Shown here: positions 1 to 12,519 of the stretch, piece after piece
Numbering within the stretch: position 1 is the first letter of the stretch
Layout: each line of letters begins with the position of its first letter
NCBI GenBank assembly: GCA_949752795.1
Contig: OX457056.1
Span: 92,154,942 to 92,218,941 of the forward strand
DNA from: Hyperoodon ampullatus
Taxonomy: Eukaryota > Chordata > Mammalia > Artiodactyla > Ziphiidae
DNA: 64,000 bases
Direction: 5' to 3'
Translations under genes and position numbers: made by a program
Notes under the pieces: generated by a model
What the model was told of the DNA's origin: nothing
Seen by the model: only the letters and a program-made list of their open reading frames with translations
Database searches by the model: none

Positions 1-484
1 GAGGCATTTCGCTTTTCTTCTAGAGTCAAGTAGAAAATTATTTCCTCCTTCAAAGTCACAGGAAATTGTTGCTCCCCTCCCTGCAGCTTGCTCTTTAATC
101 AGAAGTATAATCTCCAAATAAAGATCTCTCTCCCAGGGCTTCACTTCCTCCTGAAATACTGAAAAGTCTGGTGGAGTGGAAGGGTGGCTACAGGACAAAG
201 TGCAAAGCTTGAGGAACGATAGAGAAAGTGGGTTCAGTAAAGTTGGAATGCTCACAGACCCTGGCATCAAAGGAGCTCCCATTCCTAGGGAGCCAAACAC
301 CTGCGACGTGTGACAACCTGCCCCTCCCCTGAGGCGTGGATTGGCGTGACTTGGGCCAATGGCAGGTGTGGGAGTTCCACTCACAGTGAGTGAGCCCAGC
401 TAACCCCCAGCACCTACAGCTCATCACAGCTGTATCAATTGCACCCATCGTTTGCTACAGCATTGAGAAAGATTGGAGCAGAGA
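1..484. other. Single-copy DNA, no gene recognised
   Basis: I see no convincing exon or repeat here. The reading frames are short and do not look protein-like. The stretch ends where a MIR element begins. Confidence 0.5.
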
Positions 485-615
485 TTTTGGCATTCACTCT
501 GGGGACAGGCAGCCTAGATCTGAATCCTCATTCCAGTTCTTACTAGCTGGGTCATCTTGGGTGAGTTACTTAACCTCTCTGTACTTCAGTTTTCTCTTCT
601 TAAAAAGGGGAATAA
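485..615 (+). repeat. MIR SINE, left part
   Basis: Matches the MIR core and 3' side: a gggttcgaatcc-like remnant, then the typical 'ttactagctg', 'gagttacttaacctctct' and 'cttcagttttc' words. The element continues at 1,116, so the L1 fragment between the two parts is a later insertion into this MIR. Confidence 0.75.
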
Positions 616-1115
616 AAGAAACGAAATTGAGTTATTTGTAGTGAGGTGGATGGACCTAGAGCCTGTCCTACAGAGTGAAGTAAGTCAGAAAGAGAAAAAC
701 AAATACCGTATGCTAACACATATATATGGAATCTAAAAAAAATAAAAAATGGTCATGAAGAACCTAGGGGCAAGACGGGAATAAAGACACAGACCTACTA
801 GAGAACGGACTTGAGGATACGGGGAAGGGGAAGGGTAAGCTGGGACAAAGAGAGAGTGGCATGGACATATACATACTACCAAATGTAATATAGATAGCTA
901 GTGGGAAGCAGCTGCATAGCACAGGGGGACCAGCTCAGTGCTTTGTGATCACCTAGAGGGGTGGGATAAGGAGGGTGGGAGGGAGGGAGATGCAAGAGGG
1001 AAGAGACATGGGGACATATGTATATGTATAGATGATTCACTTTGTTATACAGCAGAAACTAACACACCATTGTAAAGCAATTATACTCCAATAAAGATGT
1101 TAAAAAAAGGGGGGG
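616..1115 (+). mobile_element. 5'-truncated L1 3' end (cetartiodactyl type)
   Basis: About 500 bp corresponding to the last codons of ORF2 and the 3' UTR. It closely resembles the 3' end of the young L1 found on the minus strand near 51.1-51.6 kb. It runs to the usual terminus (cctatactcc-like block with AATAAAGATG) and a short A-run followed by a G-run. The 9-bp word ggggaataa at 607-615 and 1,116-1,124 is the probable target-site duplication. It was inserted into a MIR. Seen in sequence; the family name is inferred. Confidence 0.85.
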
Positions 1116-1213
1116 GGGGAATAATAATAGTGCCTACCTTGAAGGCTGCTGGAGGACTGAGTGATATACGTACAGCTCTCAGCTTAGAGCCTCACACACA
1201 GTGAACACCGTGT
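1116..1213 (+). repeat. MIR SINE, right part
   Basis: Continuation of the MIR begun at 485: 'aataataatagtgcctacc', then a 'gaggactgagtgatata' block and the end 'agcctcacacacagtgaac'. The order and orientation fit one MIR split by the L1 fragment. Confidence 0.7.
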
Positions 1214-2194
1214 CAGTTACTGCTGTAATTACTCTTACTCAAGTCACTGTAACTCCATTGTGGTGGCAACTTTTACTTCCAACCATAGCCCCACAGGAGA
1301 GTTACCTCCTTGCACTGATGCTGGGAACGGAGAGAAGCATAAGGGTTGTGCATAACTGACAATTCTTAGAAGAAATTCAAATATTTGGGTTCAATATTTA
1401 CAGCATCATTAAGTTTCTAAGGGACCACTTACACCTGACTGCACTTTATGGGAGAAACTGTGTGCTATTACAGCATCATTTATGAACCTGAATATTGGCT
1501 AAGGGCTTAGGACTAGTTCCTAAAAACATTAAGGAGGGGTCTACCATATTCTTCCCTAAGGTAGAAGGTCGGCAGTCACACCCTTTCCCCCATCACGAGG
1601 CTGAGGGAGACTGTCAATACAGTATTGTCAGATGATGACTGGAGCAGTGTCTGGGGGTGGGGCTGGTGCCTTTGGATCTACTGAGCTCAAGGAGCCAGAC
1701 CACAGGCCAGAAGAAAGATACAGGCATCTGGCAAGGAAGGACTAGCAAAGGCGGCATTTGTTCTCTTCTATATTATTCCATGCTGTTAAAGATGGAAGGA
1801 TCTGAGGCAGACACTTTGTTCAGGAATAAAGACTATATGACTGGCTAGTTTCTCTTGTGTTTTAGCTACTGGGAGAATGAACATATAATAAAGAGGGAAA
1901 CTGATATAGAAGAGCTGGTAGACCTGTACAACTGTGCTCAGTATTTAGGCTTGTGAGTGAGAAACACCGAGGCCAGAACGATCCGTTCAATGAATTCTCA
2001 TAGCCTAAGAAGGAGAAACAGACCGCCTATGGCAGGTGAGAAAAGGCCCTTGCAAGGTTTTTTGATGTGAAACCTGGATTCAGGTATGAGATGGAAAGGG
2101 GGTTTGATTTAAAAGATTCAGGGTGATTTCTTTACTTCTTTATTTTCTGTCATGCCCAAGAGAATTAAGCTCCACAGAACAGAGATGGCCACAG
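1214..2194. other. Single-copy DNA, nothing recognised
   Basis: No exon or known repeat recognised. The 14-bp word ttacagcatcattt, or a near copy of it, occurs twice about 70 bp apart (near 1,397 and 1,467), probably by chance or as a small local duplication. Confidence 0.4.
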
Positions 2195-2290
2195 AATAGT
2201 TGGTTTTGTTCACTGCTAGATCTCCAGTCCTTAGAGCAGGCTTGGCACGTGGAAAGTGCTCAATAATGACTCGTAGAGAGAATGGAGGAA
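2195..2290 (+). repeat. L2 LINE 3' end fragment
   Basis: Resembles the L2 3' terminus: 'tttgttcactgctagatctccag', an 'agcaggcttggcacgtgg' variant of the usual 'agtgcctggcacat', and 'gtgctcaataatgact'. Confidence 0.6.
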
Positions 2291-2589
2291 CGACAGGTTT
2301 GTTGTGGAGAGGGCAGCAGGGGAGAGCAAGTGGTCATCATACCTGAGGAAGAACTGGATCACGAGCCCCGACGCCAACAGCACCAACACGGAAGTTTATT
2401 CTAGAAGTTGCAAAGAGTTGGGGCTGAGCAACACTGAAAGTCACCTCCCAGAGCAAGGGAGTGGACTCATGGCCCAAACAGAAGTCCACTGGGTGCCTGG
2501 CCACCCCTCTGCCTGGCACCTGTTCCTGCTCTCAGATGGCCTGTAGGCATTTCTAACAAACACTCTAATCAGCGTCTGTATATCTGAGC

Positions 2590-2745
2590 CCAAGCTTCTC
2601 ATGTATAAAATGGAAGTAATGGATCTTTCATTGTAGTTGTGAGGATTAAATACAGTAATATACGTAAATGATGCGGCACAGCACTTATATGTGATTAGGG
2701 CTCGACAAATGCTAGTTGTCGTTGTTATTATTATTATTGTATCAA
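2590..2745 (+). repeat. MIR SINE 3' part
   Basis: Contains 'ataaaatggaagtaatgg', 'ttgtgaggattaaata' and the terminal 'agcactta...' words of MIR, followed by a short (TTA)n run. Confidence 0.7.
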
Positions 2746-2845
2746 ATTGTACAGATGGTTTATTTCTTTAAAGTTTGTTTTTAGATTTATTTCCTAATTA
2801 TTGGATGTTTATTATGATTAGTTGGGGTTTTTTTGTTTTGTTTTC

Positions 2846-3012
2846 TAAAAATTTTACTGAAGTATAGCTGATTTACAATGTTGTGTTAATTTCTGCCGTA
2901 CAGCAAAGTGATTCTGTTATACATATATGTTCTTTTTCATATTCTTTTCCATTATGATCTATCACAGGATATTGATTATATTTCCCTGTGCTATACAGTA
3001 GGACCTTGTTGT
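2846..3012 (-). mobile_element. L1 3' end fragment (cetartiodactyl type)
   Basis: The plus strand shows the reverse complement of an L1 3' UTR: 'tttactgaagtatagctgat', 'acaatgttgtgttaatttct', 'acagcaaagtgattctgtta' and 'ctgtgctatacagtaggacc'. It is short and 5'-truncated, with no coding potential. Confidence 0.75.
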
Positions 3013-4379
3013 TTTACGATTAGTTGTTTTGAACATTAAAAGGGTTTATTTTGCTTTAAAACAAACAAACTAAGGAAGGAGCAGTGGATAAAGGATAAGC
3101 AGGGTGACGTCAATCTCAGGTAAAGTGTGTGCTTTACAGAATTGACCCTGGAATGTGATCAAGGCATCGACAGCTCTGGTTCTGGTCCCTTAGGAGTGAA
3201 GCTACACTTCAAATATGGCCTATTTGATAAGCACTTAGGATAAAGCAGGGGCAAAAATAAAATCCCCCTTCCCCCTGAAAGTGTTTCAGCCAATGTGAGC
3301 TATTAAACTAACTCACAAGTAAGGTAAAATATAAGGTAAAATATGAAAGTTATTTTGGGACTCAAAAGGGGCTGAGGAAGTCACCCTGCAGCCCTCCACC
3401 TGCCTGCTCCTGGGGATGCAGATGTCTCCCAAAATCCCAAACCAATGGGTGTGAATGAAATACCAGGGTTGCAGACTTGCCAGGGGCTGAGGGAGTGACA
3501 CAACATTTTTCTGTCTTTTCTATTTTCAGGATATTCTGAGGTTGTCTTTACAAAAGGATACACATACAGAACTGTTTTCTCCTCTGTTGTTAAAACTTTA
3601 TATTCTCTTGCCCTGTGATGAGGTACTGTAAACATATACTAACAAGATGAAAAACCTTCCCACAACCACTAGGAGACTTCATTTGTACGCATCACATTTC
3701 ACTTACAAGACGCCTTGGGTGACTGAAATCATTAATTCAGAAATAACAGGGTCAGTCTTGCCAGACTGAAAATGGCTATAATGAAAATCAAAACAGGATT
3801 CTGACGTTCGTCCTGGCACTGACCCTCACGGGGGTATGTTATTAAGAACACAGTCAATCCCAGTTATTGACACTCCTAAGAGGAAGAGACACACTAAATT
3901 AAAAAAAAGATCACTAATCTAAAACCGTGTTTATTTTCTGTTTGAAAAGAAGTTAGAGACACATATTCAGAAACATACAGTCATCTGAGTTGATTCGCTT
4001 GCCCCACGTCTCCACTCAGCTCACCTACTCAGGCCAGAAACCTGGCAGTTGATCAAGTCTGCTGCCACTGCTTTACCGTCCTGACCCACCCAGTCCCTAG
4101 TTCCTAAGTATCTATCACAGCCCCTTCTTCTCTGCTCCCCCCATTTACGTTTTCATCATTTCTGGATGACTGCTTGTCTCGTTCTTCTGAGAGCTGTTGT
4201 GCAGCCTGGGTCCAAGGGGCACTTACACACCGACTACAAAGTGAATGGTGCCCCCCGGGGTTGGCAACACCCCAGCCTCCCTTCACCCTGCCATCTTAGA
4301 CACCTTTTAACATGCAAATATGGTTATGTTGTTTCATTTCTTAAAATCTTAAAAATTAATTATAATGATGATGTTGAAG
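3013..4379. other. Single-copy AT-rich DNA
   Basis: No exon or known repeat recognised over about 1.35 kb. A perfect 12-bp tandem pair (aaggtaaaatat) lies at 3,321-3,344. The open frames here are short and interrupted. Confidence 0.4.
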
Positions 4380-4600
4380 ATGATAATAATGGCAGGTACA
4401 TACCACGTACATGGCACCATGCTAAATATTTCACATGTTCTAACCTTAGTTCTCACAACAACCCAATTATTCCCATTGTACAGATTATTCCCACTTTACA
4501 GAGGATGGAGGGAGGTTCAGAGGTGTTGGGTAACTTGCCAGGGTCACAGAGTTTTATCCTTTTATCTTGGAGGCAGAGTAACAGTGGTTCATAGCAGGGC
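4380..4600 (-). repeat. MIR SINE
   Basis: Reverse-orientation MIR: 'ggcaccatgctaaatatttc', 'ctcacaacaaccca', 'attcccactttacagagga', 'taacttgccagggtcacaga'. The open frames spanning this repeat are not genes. Confidence 0.8.
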
Positions 4601-4714
4601 TGAAGAGATGGCAGACGTGGGCTGGAATCTTAGCTCTGTAGGATTACATGTTATTTCATGGAAAGTGGCAGTTAGTGATTACTATTTCAGGATACAGTCA
4701 AACTTTAGGGAGAG

Positions 4715-5140
4715 CATACGGATCATACCAGGCCCTTCACAACATGGTGCCTGCCTCTCTTTCCAGCTTTATCTCCAGCCACAGACCCTCTGGAACCCCA
4801 GCCATTCCCCCAAAGGACACAGGTATTGCACTCCTGTTGGTTTGCATACCCGACTCCCTTTCCTGCAATGTTGTTTTCTTCTTTGACAGGTAAATACTAT
4901 TCGTCCATCACACTTTGCCTCGTCCCTCCACGCTGAGATAAGCACTGTTGCCCCAGAGACCACAGCACCTTCCTTTATTTTTTCATCGGATCTCTGACAT
5001 CATTTATTTGCATCTGGGTCTGCCTGCTGGACTGTGAGCCCTTTGAGTGCTGGGCCCAGGACCTACTTATTGTAGCCTGGTACTTCGTAGGTACCTGGCA
5101 TCTAGGAGATACTCAACAAAGTTTGCAGAACTGGATTGAA
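4715..5140 (+). repeat. L2 LINE 3' fragment
   Basis: Shows the L2 order: 'ggcccttcacaacatggtgc', 'ctgcctctctttccagc', a degenerate middle, then 'ggactgtgagccctttgag' and 'tacctggcatctaggagata'. It is degenerate, as expected for an element older than the mammalian radiation. Confidence 0.7.
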
Positions 5141-5737
5141 TTGGTGTGGGGTTGGCTCAGTTAATAAACAAACATATTTCAAGAATTCACCTTCATTTTC
5201 TGTGGTAGACTAGTTTAGGAACGTCTGCTATAGGCGACGGAAGAAAGGACATTTGGCTCAGAATTCTGGTTTGGGTGTCTGACAATCTGAAATTGGAAAC
5301 CTGACAACACTGTCCTAATGATGAGAACAGCATAAACCTTGAAAATACACTTTTAATACAGGCTGGTTAGAATGCCAGTTTAGCTAGGCACCCCCATGTG
5401 ACTGGCGCATTCAGATACAGCCTAGGGAGAGAGCAGTCAATTTACTTTCTAAGGATTAAGTCTCCTGCCCTGCTGTAATTTTAGACTTCCAGGCTTCTCA
5501 TATGGTATAAACATCTCTCTATTAATTGAAAACAGTGCTGGTTAACATTTACATCTCAATTTCAAAGCATTTTGTATTCCTGTACTATCCTTGGAAAATA
5601 TGTTCCGATGGACATGTGGCTAATCTCTCCTAGACCTCAGGATCAGTGCTTGGTAGAAGGGTATTAAAAGATAAATTCAAGAGAACTTGTCTTATCAAAG
5701 GAAATCGGAAGATCACTGCTGGAAAACAACCAAGCTC
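5141..5737. other. Single-copy DNA
   Basis: No exon or known repeat recognised in about 600 bp. Confidence 0.4.
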
Positions 5738-5815
5738 CCTCTTTTCAGAGGAGGAAACCAGGGCCCAGAAGATTGAGTGACTTCCCCAAATCACATAGCC
5801 TTTGAGCAGAGGTAG
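5738..5815 (-). repeat. MIR SINE fragment
   Basis: Plus-strand words 'agaggaggaaaccagggccc', 'gagtgacttccccaaatcac' and 'tagcctttgagcagaggtag' are the reverse-complement MIR core. Confidence 0.55.
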
Positions 5816-5964
5816 CATCATGTGGGAAGGTCCTGAGTCAGAAAGAACTTGGGTTTGCTTTGCATTCCCAGCTCAGTGGGCAGAAGCCGAAGGGTTTCAC
5901 TCAGGAGAACGCCAGGATCCGATCCATGTTTTCAAATATAAAGACCACATTGCTGCTGGGAGGA

Positions 5965-6205
5965 GAAAGGGCAGCTGGAGGCTCTGGCAGTGGTGCAGGT
6001 GTGAGGTGATGGCAGCCCAGGTGGGGATGTGACAGTGGAGTGGAAAGAAGGGAATGGATTTGAGGTATATTTTAGAATTGGAATCCAGAGGACTTGCTGT
6101 TGCAGGAGGTAAGGAGGAGGGAGGGTCAAGGATGATTCTTATGTTGCTGGCTTGGGTGGACGCAGGGACCATTTACGAGATGGGAAGAAACATAGGCAAG
6201 GAACC
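5965..6205 (-). repeat. Probable L2 LINE fragment
   Basis: The block 'gtgaggtgatggcagcccag', 'gaatggatttgaggtatat', 'gaggacttgctgttgc', 'agggtcaaggatgattctta' and 'accatttacgagatggga' matches a mammal-wide repeat that I assign to L2 in reverse. The assignment is from memory and moderately secure. Confidence 0.5.
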
Positions 6206-6689
6206 AAGAATTCAGTGGTGGACATGTGGTCAAGTGAGGCTTGAAATGGAAACAGTACAATAGATGTGGACTGCTCCGTGTCTGGCAAGAGTAAGCGTGG
6301 TGGCAGTGATGTTGGTTTTTGTTTGTTTGTTTGTTTTTACTACTGCTGCATTCACTGCCACCCCAGTGGGGTTACCAAGGCCAAAGGGAAACATCAGAAT
6401 TATGGTGTAGTTTCTACAAAGGCTAGTTTGACTACATAGTGAGTGGCAAACACATTTATTGGTAAATTGATGGAAATGTCTTGAATGTTCCATATAAATT
6501 GGCATTCACCGAAATGACACTGATTCTGATGACTCTCCTATATGCTTAGTCTGAGGCCTGCTTTAGATTATAGCTATTAATGATGATGGAGCTTGTACAG
6601 AATTTGTTACTGAATATTTCCACTCCTCCAAAGTAAACAGCTTTAATTCTAATAAACAGCTGATCAGTATATATACTGGTATTCCTATT
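6206..6689. other. Single-copy DNA
   Basis: No exon or repeat recognised apart from a short (GTTT)n run near 6,317-6,336. Confidence 0.4.
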
Positions 6690-7005
6690 CCAATATACAT
6701 TAGGTGCAGACAAATACTGTGTGATTCCACTTATACGAGGTACCTAGAATAGTCAAGTTCAGAGAGTCAGAAAGGACACTGGTAGATGCCAGGGGCTGGG
6801 GGGTGGGGGGCTTGGGAGGGGAAATGGGGAGTTAGTGTTTAAAGGGACAGAGTTTCAGCTTAGGAAGGTGAAAAATTCGGGAGATGGATGATGGTGCGAG
6901 CTGCACCACAATGTGAATGTACTATGCCACCCAACTGTACACTGAAATATGGTTAAAATAGTATGTTTTATATTATGTGACTTTTACCACAATAAAAAAA
7001 ATTAA
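6690..7005 (+). mobile_element. Old L1M LINE 3' end
   Basis: Typical L1M tail: 'tgtgtgattccacttatacg', 'aggtacctagaatagtcaag', 'ggggctggggggtgggggg', 'gatggatgatggtgcgagct', 'tgtacactgaaatatggtta' and a terminal A-rich stretch. It is much diverged from the young L1 in this window. Confidence 0.8.
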
Positions 7006-10000
7006 GAAAATACTCACATTCCTGTTTGACAGATTATTGTTTGGATGTTATTTAGCCATTCTCTAAAAATGGATACATTTATGATATAGTTCAAAAGTGT
7101 CTTTCCCTGTCGGTAGAAACCGAACATCTTTTTAGGAGAACATGCCCTTATTCTGTTTTCCAGCATCTTGATTTTTGGCCAGCTATACTCTCTGATACTC
7201 TTCTACTGCTCTCTACTGTTCAAAATTATTCAGCAACCAGCTAAGCTTGCATACACAGCAATCTACTGGGGAAGAAGTAACTTTACTCTCTGCATTTCAT
7301 CCTAATTTATTTTAGGGAGATTTACATGACAGAAATATTCAAAATAATGATTCATGAGGGACAACAAATATTTTTCAGAAAATCCATTTTCAAAGATTTC
7401 CATGGGGTACTATTTATGATCATTATTCCCTACTCTCTCTTAGAGAAGGTATTTTTATTGAGTTCTAGTGTGAACTACTTGATCCCTTGCTTTATTAGAA
7501 AGGCTTTTGACAATGTAATGGTTCATCCTACACAAGGTATTGTTCAATGCCTTTAGCATAAGACCTGGATGACTGCTAGACAAGAGTCTACAAAAGTTCA
7601 CAAGTAAAGGAACAAAAGGGCATGATAACTCTGCCTAGCCACTTAAGGACACTAAATCCTACAAAACCAAATTCAAATGTTCAATATATACATTTGTCAT
7701 TTTCCATGCCTATAGAATTGGTTTTAAAGGTAGACAGGACTAATGCCGCAGTGCCTCAGAAATTTGCAATAAGTAATATTTATGACTCTTCTTTTGGATT
7801 AAATTTTTCTAAAGGGGGAAAAAAGCCATAATTTAAAGCAGCCAAAATAATCTAAAAACAATAGTTGCATGTGTACACGTGCATGAAAATATTCAAAGGA
7901 GATGTATTTACTTTAGCTTAGTGGAGACTTCTCAAATTTCAAGATCCAATTTAAACATAGGTTGCTTGAACAACCTACGTTTTCCAGACAATCGCTATTT
8001 TTCTTTAGCCACAGAATAAAGTGTCCTGTAGAGGATCTGTTCTCAGTTCCAGGAACTGAGGGCTCCGTTACTATGGTCCTTTCAACATGTGGATTCTAAT
8101 GCACAAAACCCATCCAGATCATGAAAATGGTGACCTCTGCTGGGAAAATCAAGAGGAACCTCTCTTTTTCTCCGGTTTGGTTCCATTACCTGGAACATGG
8201 AAAAAGAAACATTCACATTTGCTTGGGGGTAAACCTCACAGCCTAGCCTGCCAGTAAACAGGTGCTCGTTAAGACTGATGCTCTATCTGATCTCATCTAC
8301 CCTGAAGAATTTAAATTCAGGCTGTTTTGTTGGACATCTATTTTCCTAAGAGAAAGCTCACTCCAAACAATGACCCCACATAGCTTTCTGACTGAGTACA
8401 TAGGGTATCAGTTTGCCACTCCTCTGCAGAGCAGCAGCAGTGACTTGTGTCATGAAGGATGGCATCGGTGGAATCATGGACTTTTCAAAAAGCATGTCTC
8501 AGGCCCACTCACTGTTGCCTTTGCTGAGTTCCCAAACAGGAAGCCAGGGAAACAAGTTGTAATTATGACACCAGTTGGTGAGTTATGCCAAAGGTACTTT
8601 TTGTAAAGCTCTAACTTTGGGAGAGGCAGGGGCTGTGTTGGATGTATTCATATTGAAAGGAAAGGGAGGAACATGTATAATGTCAAAATCACTGACATAA
8701 CAAGTTGGAGAGTTTTTAGTGTTGGCTTCTAAGAGCAACTTTTTGTGCTGCTCTATAAAATAATGACCTCAACGCTGAGTCACAAAGTCACCACTGTCCA
8801 GGGTGTCCAGCAAACAGCGCTGGGAGGATCCAACCCACTTTTAATTCTTATCAGGGAAACAGAAGAGCCAAAAGCTGATTGACACTGGAATCTAACGCTT
8901 TCCAACGGGACTAGACTCATAGGAGAGTCTGAAACTTACAGAGGATTAAGTTGCTCTGAAACCAGGGTCCTTTGGGGGCATCTGTGACCTAAGAGTGATC
9001 ATTATATGATAGAAAGAATTGCTTGTAAGCTGTGAATCCTAAACAGGCCTAAGTAGGTCTTCTGGTTGAGTCATCAGTGACAAACCTTAGGTCAGCAGAG
9101 GCCTGAGACTGTCTGTGATCCTGATACAGCAGGAGAGGGGCACTTAGAGCCGTGTGCAATGTGTCACCTTAGGTACCAAGGACTTATCTGGAGTCCTCTT
9201 TTCCTCCTGAGCCATCTTAGACTCCCCAAAATCGCTCTAATGAAATGCAACTGGATTTCGTATCCTTCCCAATCATGTGGAAGGTGGGAAAAATGATACT
9301 GCTTACTTGCCTACACCTTTTATGAGCTAAAGTGTGAAGGAACTATCAAAACCTTCTGAAATTTATTAAGCTGAATTCGGTCGCCAGTAACACATTTATA
9401 GCTTTTTAAAAAAAGCTATGGGGAATTTTCAGTAGGGCATGGGTATTTAAAGACACAACTCATTTAATTGGGAGCCATACAGCTAAGCCTCAAACAATTT
9501 AAGTTTTAAAATTTCTCTTGAGGTTTTAAGAGTATTGATCATAAATACTTCTTTAATATTGTTCGACTGTGTGACTGCTCCCAGGCGGTAGAGGTAATCC
9601 TCACCCTGCTCCTACCCAGCTCTAGCGAACTGGGCATGATATTCAGCACGTGTTTGTGAAAACATATGAACATGCTTTATGAACATTATTCCACAGAGTA
9701 CAGTTTTAGGGTCTTTCTACTGCAGCAAAGTCATTTTGGTTATTTCCAATAAATATTTATTTCATTTGGCACAGTGCTTAGCTCCATATTTCATTAATTA
9801 GCCTTATGTTTCATCCTAATAGAAGCCTTTCAAGTTACTGAGGATCCCAAATGCATTTATAATAAAATGCTAATATCATCTTTGTGACTGGGGATTTTGG
9901 CACTGATAAATCTGAGGGTGTTTTGAAGCAGTGTCTAGTGAAAATCCTAGCAGAATTTTACAGAACTGGCAGTTTTATTCGATTAAAAAAATCACACCCC

Positions 10001-10779
10001 CAAAGGTGTCTGGAAAACTTCCTTTAGAAGATTTCAAAACGCCAGATGCAAATATTTTTGCATTAAAAAAGCCAGTTCAGGAACACAAACATCAAATGTT
10101 TATGATTTTAGAAGACCCACGTATCTGTCTGGAATTCTGGGTCAGAGTTGGCAGGTTAGTGTCAAGTTAGGTTTTAAAAAGCTTCTCCAAATATGTAACA
10201 GATGACACTCTGCAATTTCAGCTATGTTTACGCATTCTAGAACAAAACCCTAAACACACTCGGGAATTTCCAATCAGATCAGACAAACACCAGAGAGAGC
10301 GGGTTGGGACTGGCATTTTTTCAAACGATCGCCAAGAAATAATTTCTCATTAGACAATGAGCGGGCAGAAGGGGCGTACAATCCTCTCAATACCCTGCTT
10401 TTGCTCTTGTCCTTGTCTGACATCAGGGAGGAGGATAGGAAAGCGGGCTTGGTCTAACTGCCTCCCTCGGATCTGGAGGGTGTCTGAGGCTGGAGGCTGG
10501 ACCTCCAGCCTGGTGCCGGCTCCTCCCTCCACAGCTGCCCCTCTTTGTATCCTGGAGGAGGTTCTATCTTTCCCTCTCCCTTCCCTCCCCTGGGCAATTT
10601 ACGAGGGAATAGTACAAAGTTTTCTTAAAGTTGCCGACCACATGTAAGGTTTTTCAACTTCTTGTACTTTCTACTTTCTGTATCAAGGGAAAGTTTGATG
10701 ATTAGAATCGAGCTCTGCAATTCTGCGGCCAATAATGAGTTCCAGCATGACTCTCTGAGTTTGTGGTATGAGCTATTAA
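7006..10779. other. 3.8 kb of single-copy DNA without recognised repeats
   Basis: I recognise no interspersed repeat, tRNA or exon in this stretch. The longest frame (plus strand, 8,262-8,606) has no recognisable domain and no splice context that I can defend. A repeat-free stretch this long in a repeat-rich window could hold regulatory sequence, but nothing in the bases alone proves it. Confidence 0.45.
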
Positions 10780-10885
10780 GTTTCTCTCAGCAACCACTGT
10801 GTGCTGGGTGCTTCAGGGAATACAAAGGTAAGTCGTTGCCATTCCTCACCTCAGGAAGCTTAGGATCTAGTCGTGGGATGATAAA
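10780..10885 (-). repeat. L2 LINE fragment
   Basis: Plus-strand 'ccactgtgtgctgggtgctt', 'gggaatacaaaggtaagtc' and 'cctcaggaagcttaggatct' match the reverse complement of the L2 3' end. Confidence 0.6.
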
Positions 10886-11574
10886 AGTAAAATTTAAGTT
10901 TTAAAATTTCTAAACTACAAGGCAGAATTCAGTATTAGTGATGAGAGGGGGTAAAGAAGTGTCTGAACCAAATGAAATTGCCAACATTTGAACATTTTTC
11001 TAGTCTAACAAAGTCAGAATTTCCCATGGCTCAACCCAATACTTTGTGAGAATTTAGAGCTTGATACATAGTGCTTTGTAACTTGGTTGCAAACTCAATA
11101 GTTTGAAAGGATTTTAAAATGAATGATTATGCATCACTCCCTTTCTCCCTTCATTGTTCATGATTCGTTTTTCTAAAACAGAGATGAGCAAACTCATTTT
11201 CAAATGGCCAGCCCTTTCTTCACAAGCCTTCCTCCTCAAGACAGCACTGGAAGATCCTGCTCTCCTTTTCCTACCCTTCACATCAAAGGAACTGCAGGTG
11301 ATCTCCAGGGATATGGGTGTCTCAAAAGCCCCCACCAAGGTGCATGTAAGAGAAAGAGCAGGTTGAGACCAGACAGTGTCAGGCCAGCTCATCACACGTG
11401 TCAGGAAGGTAACAGCTTTCCTATCTCTGGAACCTTGCAGGGGTTGGGAACTGCAATTTATCAGCTATGGGAGGAGGACCAGGAGCCTTACAGGAGGGAA
11501 GAGAGAGGCAGCTGGCCACACCTCCCTTCTTCAAGGGAGCAGAAACAGGCAGAAGCTGGGAGAGAGAGAATGCC
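10886..11574. other. Single-copy DNA
   Basis: No repeat or exon recognised. The open frames at 11.1-11.5 kb overlap each other in several frames and show no domain. Confidence 0.4.
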
Positions 11575-11705
11575 TTTTTTTGTTTTTTGTTTTTGGCTGC
11601 ACCTCATGGAATGTGGGATCTTAGTTCCCCCACCAGGGATCAAACCCTCGCCCCCTGCAGTGCAAGCACGGAGTCTTATATCCACTGGACCACCAGGGAA
11701 GCCCC
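11575..11705 (-). mobile_element. Older tRNA-derived CHR/Bov-tA-type SINE
   Basis: Reverse-orientation cetartiodactyl SINE: a T-rich tail (tttttttgttttttgttttt), then 'ggctgcacctcatggaatgt', 'cagggatcaaaccctcgccc', and the head 'accaccagggaagcccc'. It is shorter and more diverged than the young CHR copies. Confidence 0.8.
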
Positions 11706-12419
11706 AGGCTTGAAGTTTTGACTATTACATGGGATTAGACATATAAATTACTAAATTAAGACGTTTGTATTTTCTAAGTGTGACCAGAAAAGTTATGGAC
11801 TTGCCCAATGTTCATCCAAAAATAGGGAAAGAACTAGACCCCATTGAATAACTGAAAGTAACACTGAGAAACAAAATAAGATTGCTTTATGATCTGACCT
11901 CCTGAGCCATGCTTATTCAACGTACTGGTTACATGATTTAGAAGGCCTATAGGACCTGGGGCTCTAGCGAGGATTTAAGTGTGGATGATCAAGTCCAAGA
12001 GGAAATGGCTGCTGCTAATATTCAGGTTTTTCAACATCAAAAAATCAAGCTTCAACCTATGTAACACTTGTTTTTATAGTTTCGTTTCCACTTATCTCTT
12101 TACCTTAACCTTAAGGTACAGATTAAGACATCTTCTGAGGGATGGCAAACCTCCATTGGAATAGCATTTCTGACGTCTGTGGCTGAATTTACTCCATTTC
12201 TGGACTCATTTCCATTTAGGTACACTGACTCAGAGCAGTGTAAAGAAATACATTTCCCTTTATAATACATTGACTCCAGCATGCTTTTTCACGTGATTAT
12301 TTTCCTTCTCTTCCTTGATTTAATCTTGCCACCCTATTCCCCCCTTTCCTTGCTGATGCAATGATGCTTTTTCTTGACTAAAAGATGTATATTACTGGGT
12401 TCTGCTGCATGAAAATAAT
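11706..12419. other. Single-copy DNA
   Basis: No exon or known repeat recognised. Confidence 0.4.
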
Positions 12420-12457
12420 AATAGGTAATGTTTATTGACCATATACTTGTTCCAAAT

Positions 12458-12459
<2 letters not shown>
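12420..12459 (-). repeat. MIR SINE, left part
   Basis: 'aataggtaatgtttattgac' and the following bases fit the end of a reverse MIR. The rest of the element lies beyond the SINE insertion, from about 12,735. Confidence 0.5.

Positions 12460-12502
<43 letters not shown>
12460..12502. repeat. (TA)n microsatellite
   Basis: An uninterrupted alternating TA run of about 43 bp directly abutting the poly-T tail of a CHR SINE. It was probably expanded from the target site or tail of that insertion. Confidence 0.95.

Positions 12503-12519
<17 letters not shown>

Noticed and set aside
4166..4886. Overlapping plus-strand frames of 142 and 173 codons
   Set aside because: They run through a reverse MIR and an L2 fragment and have no domain or splice support.
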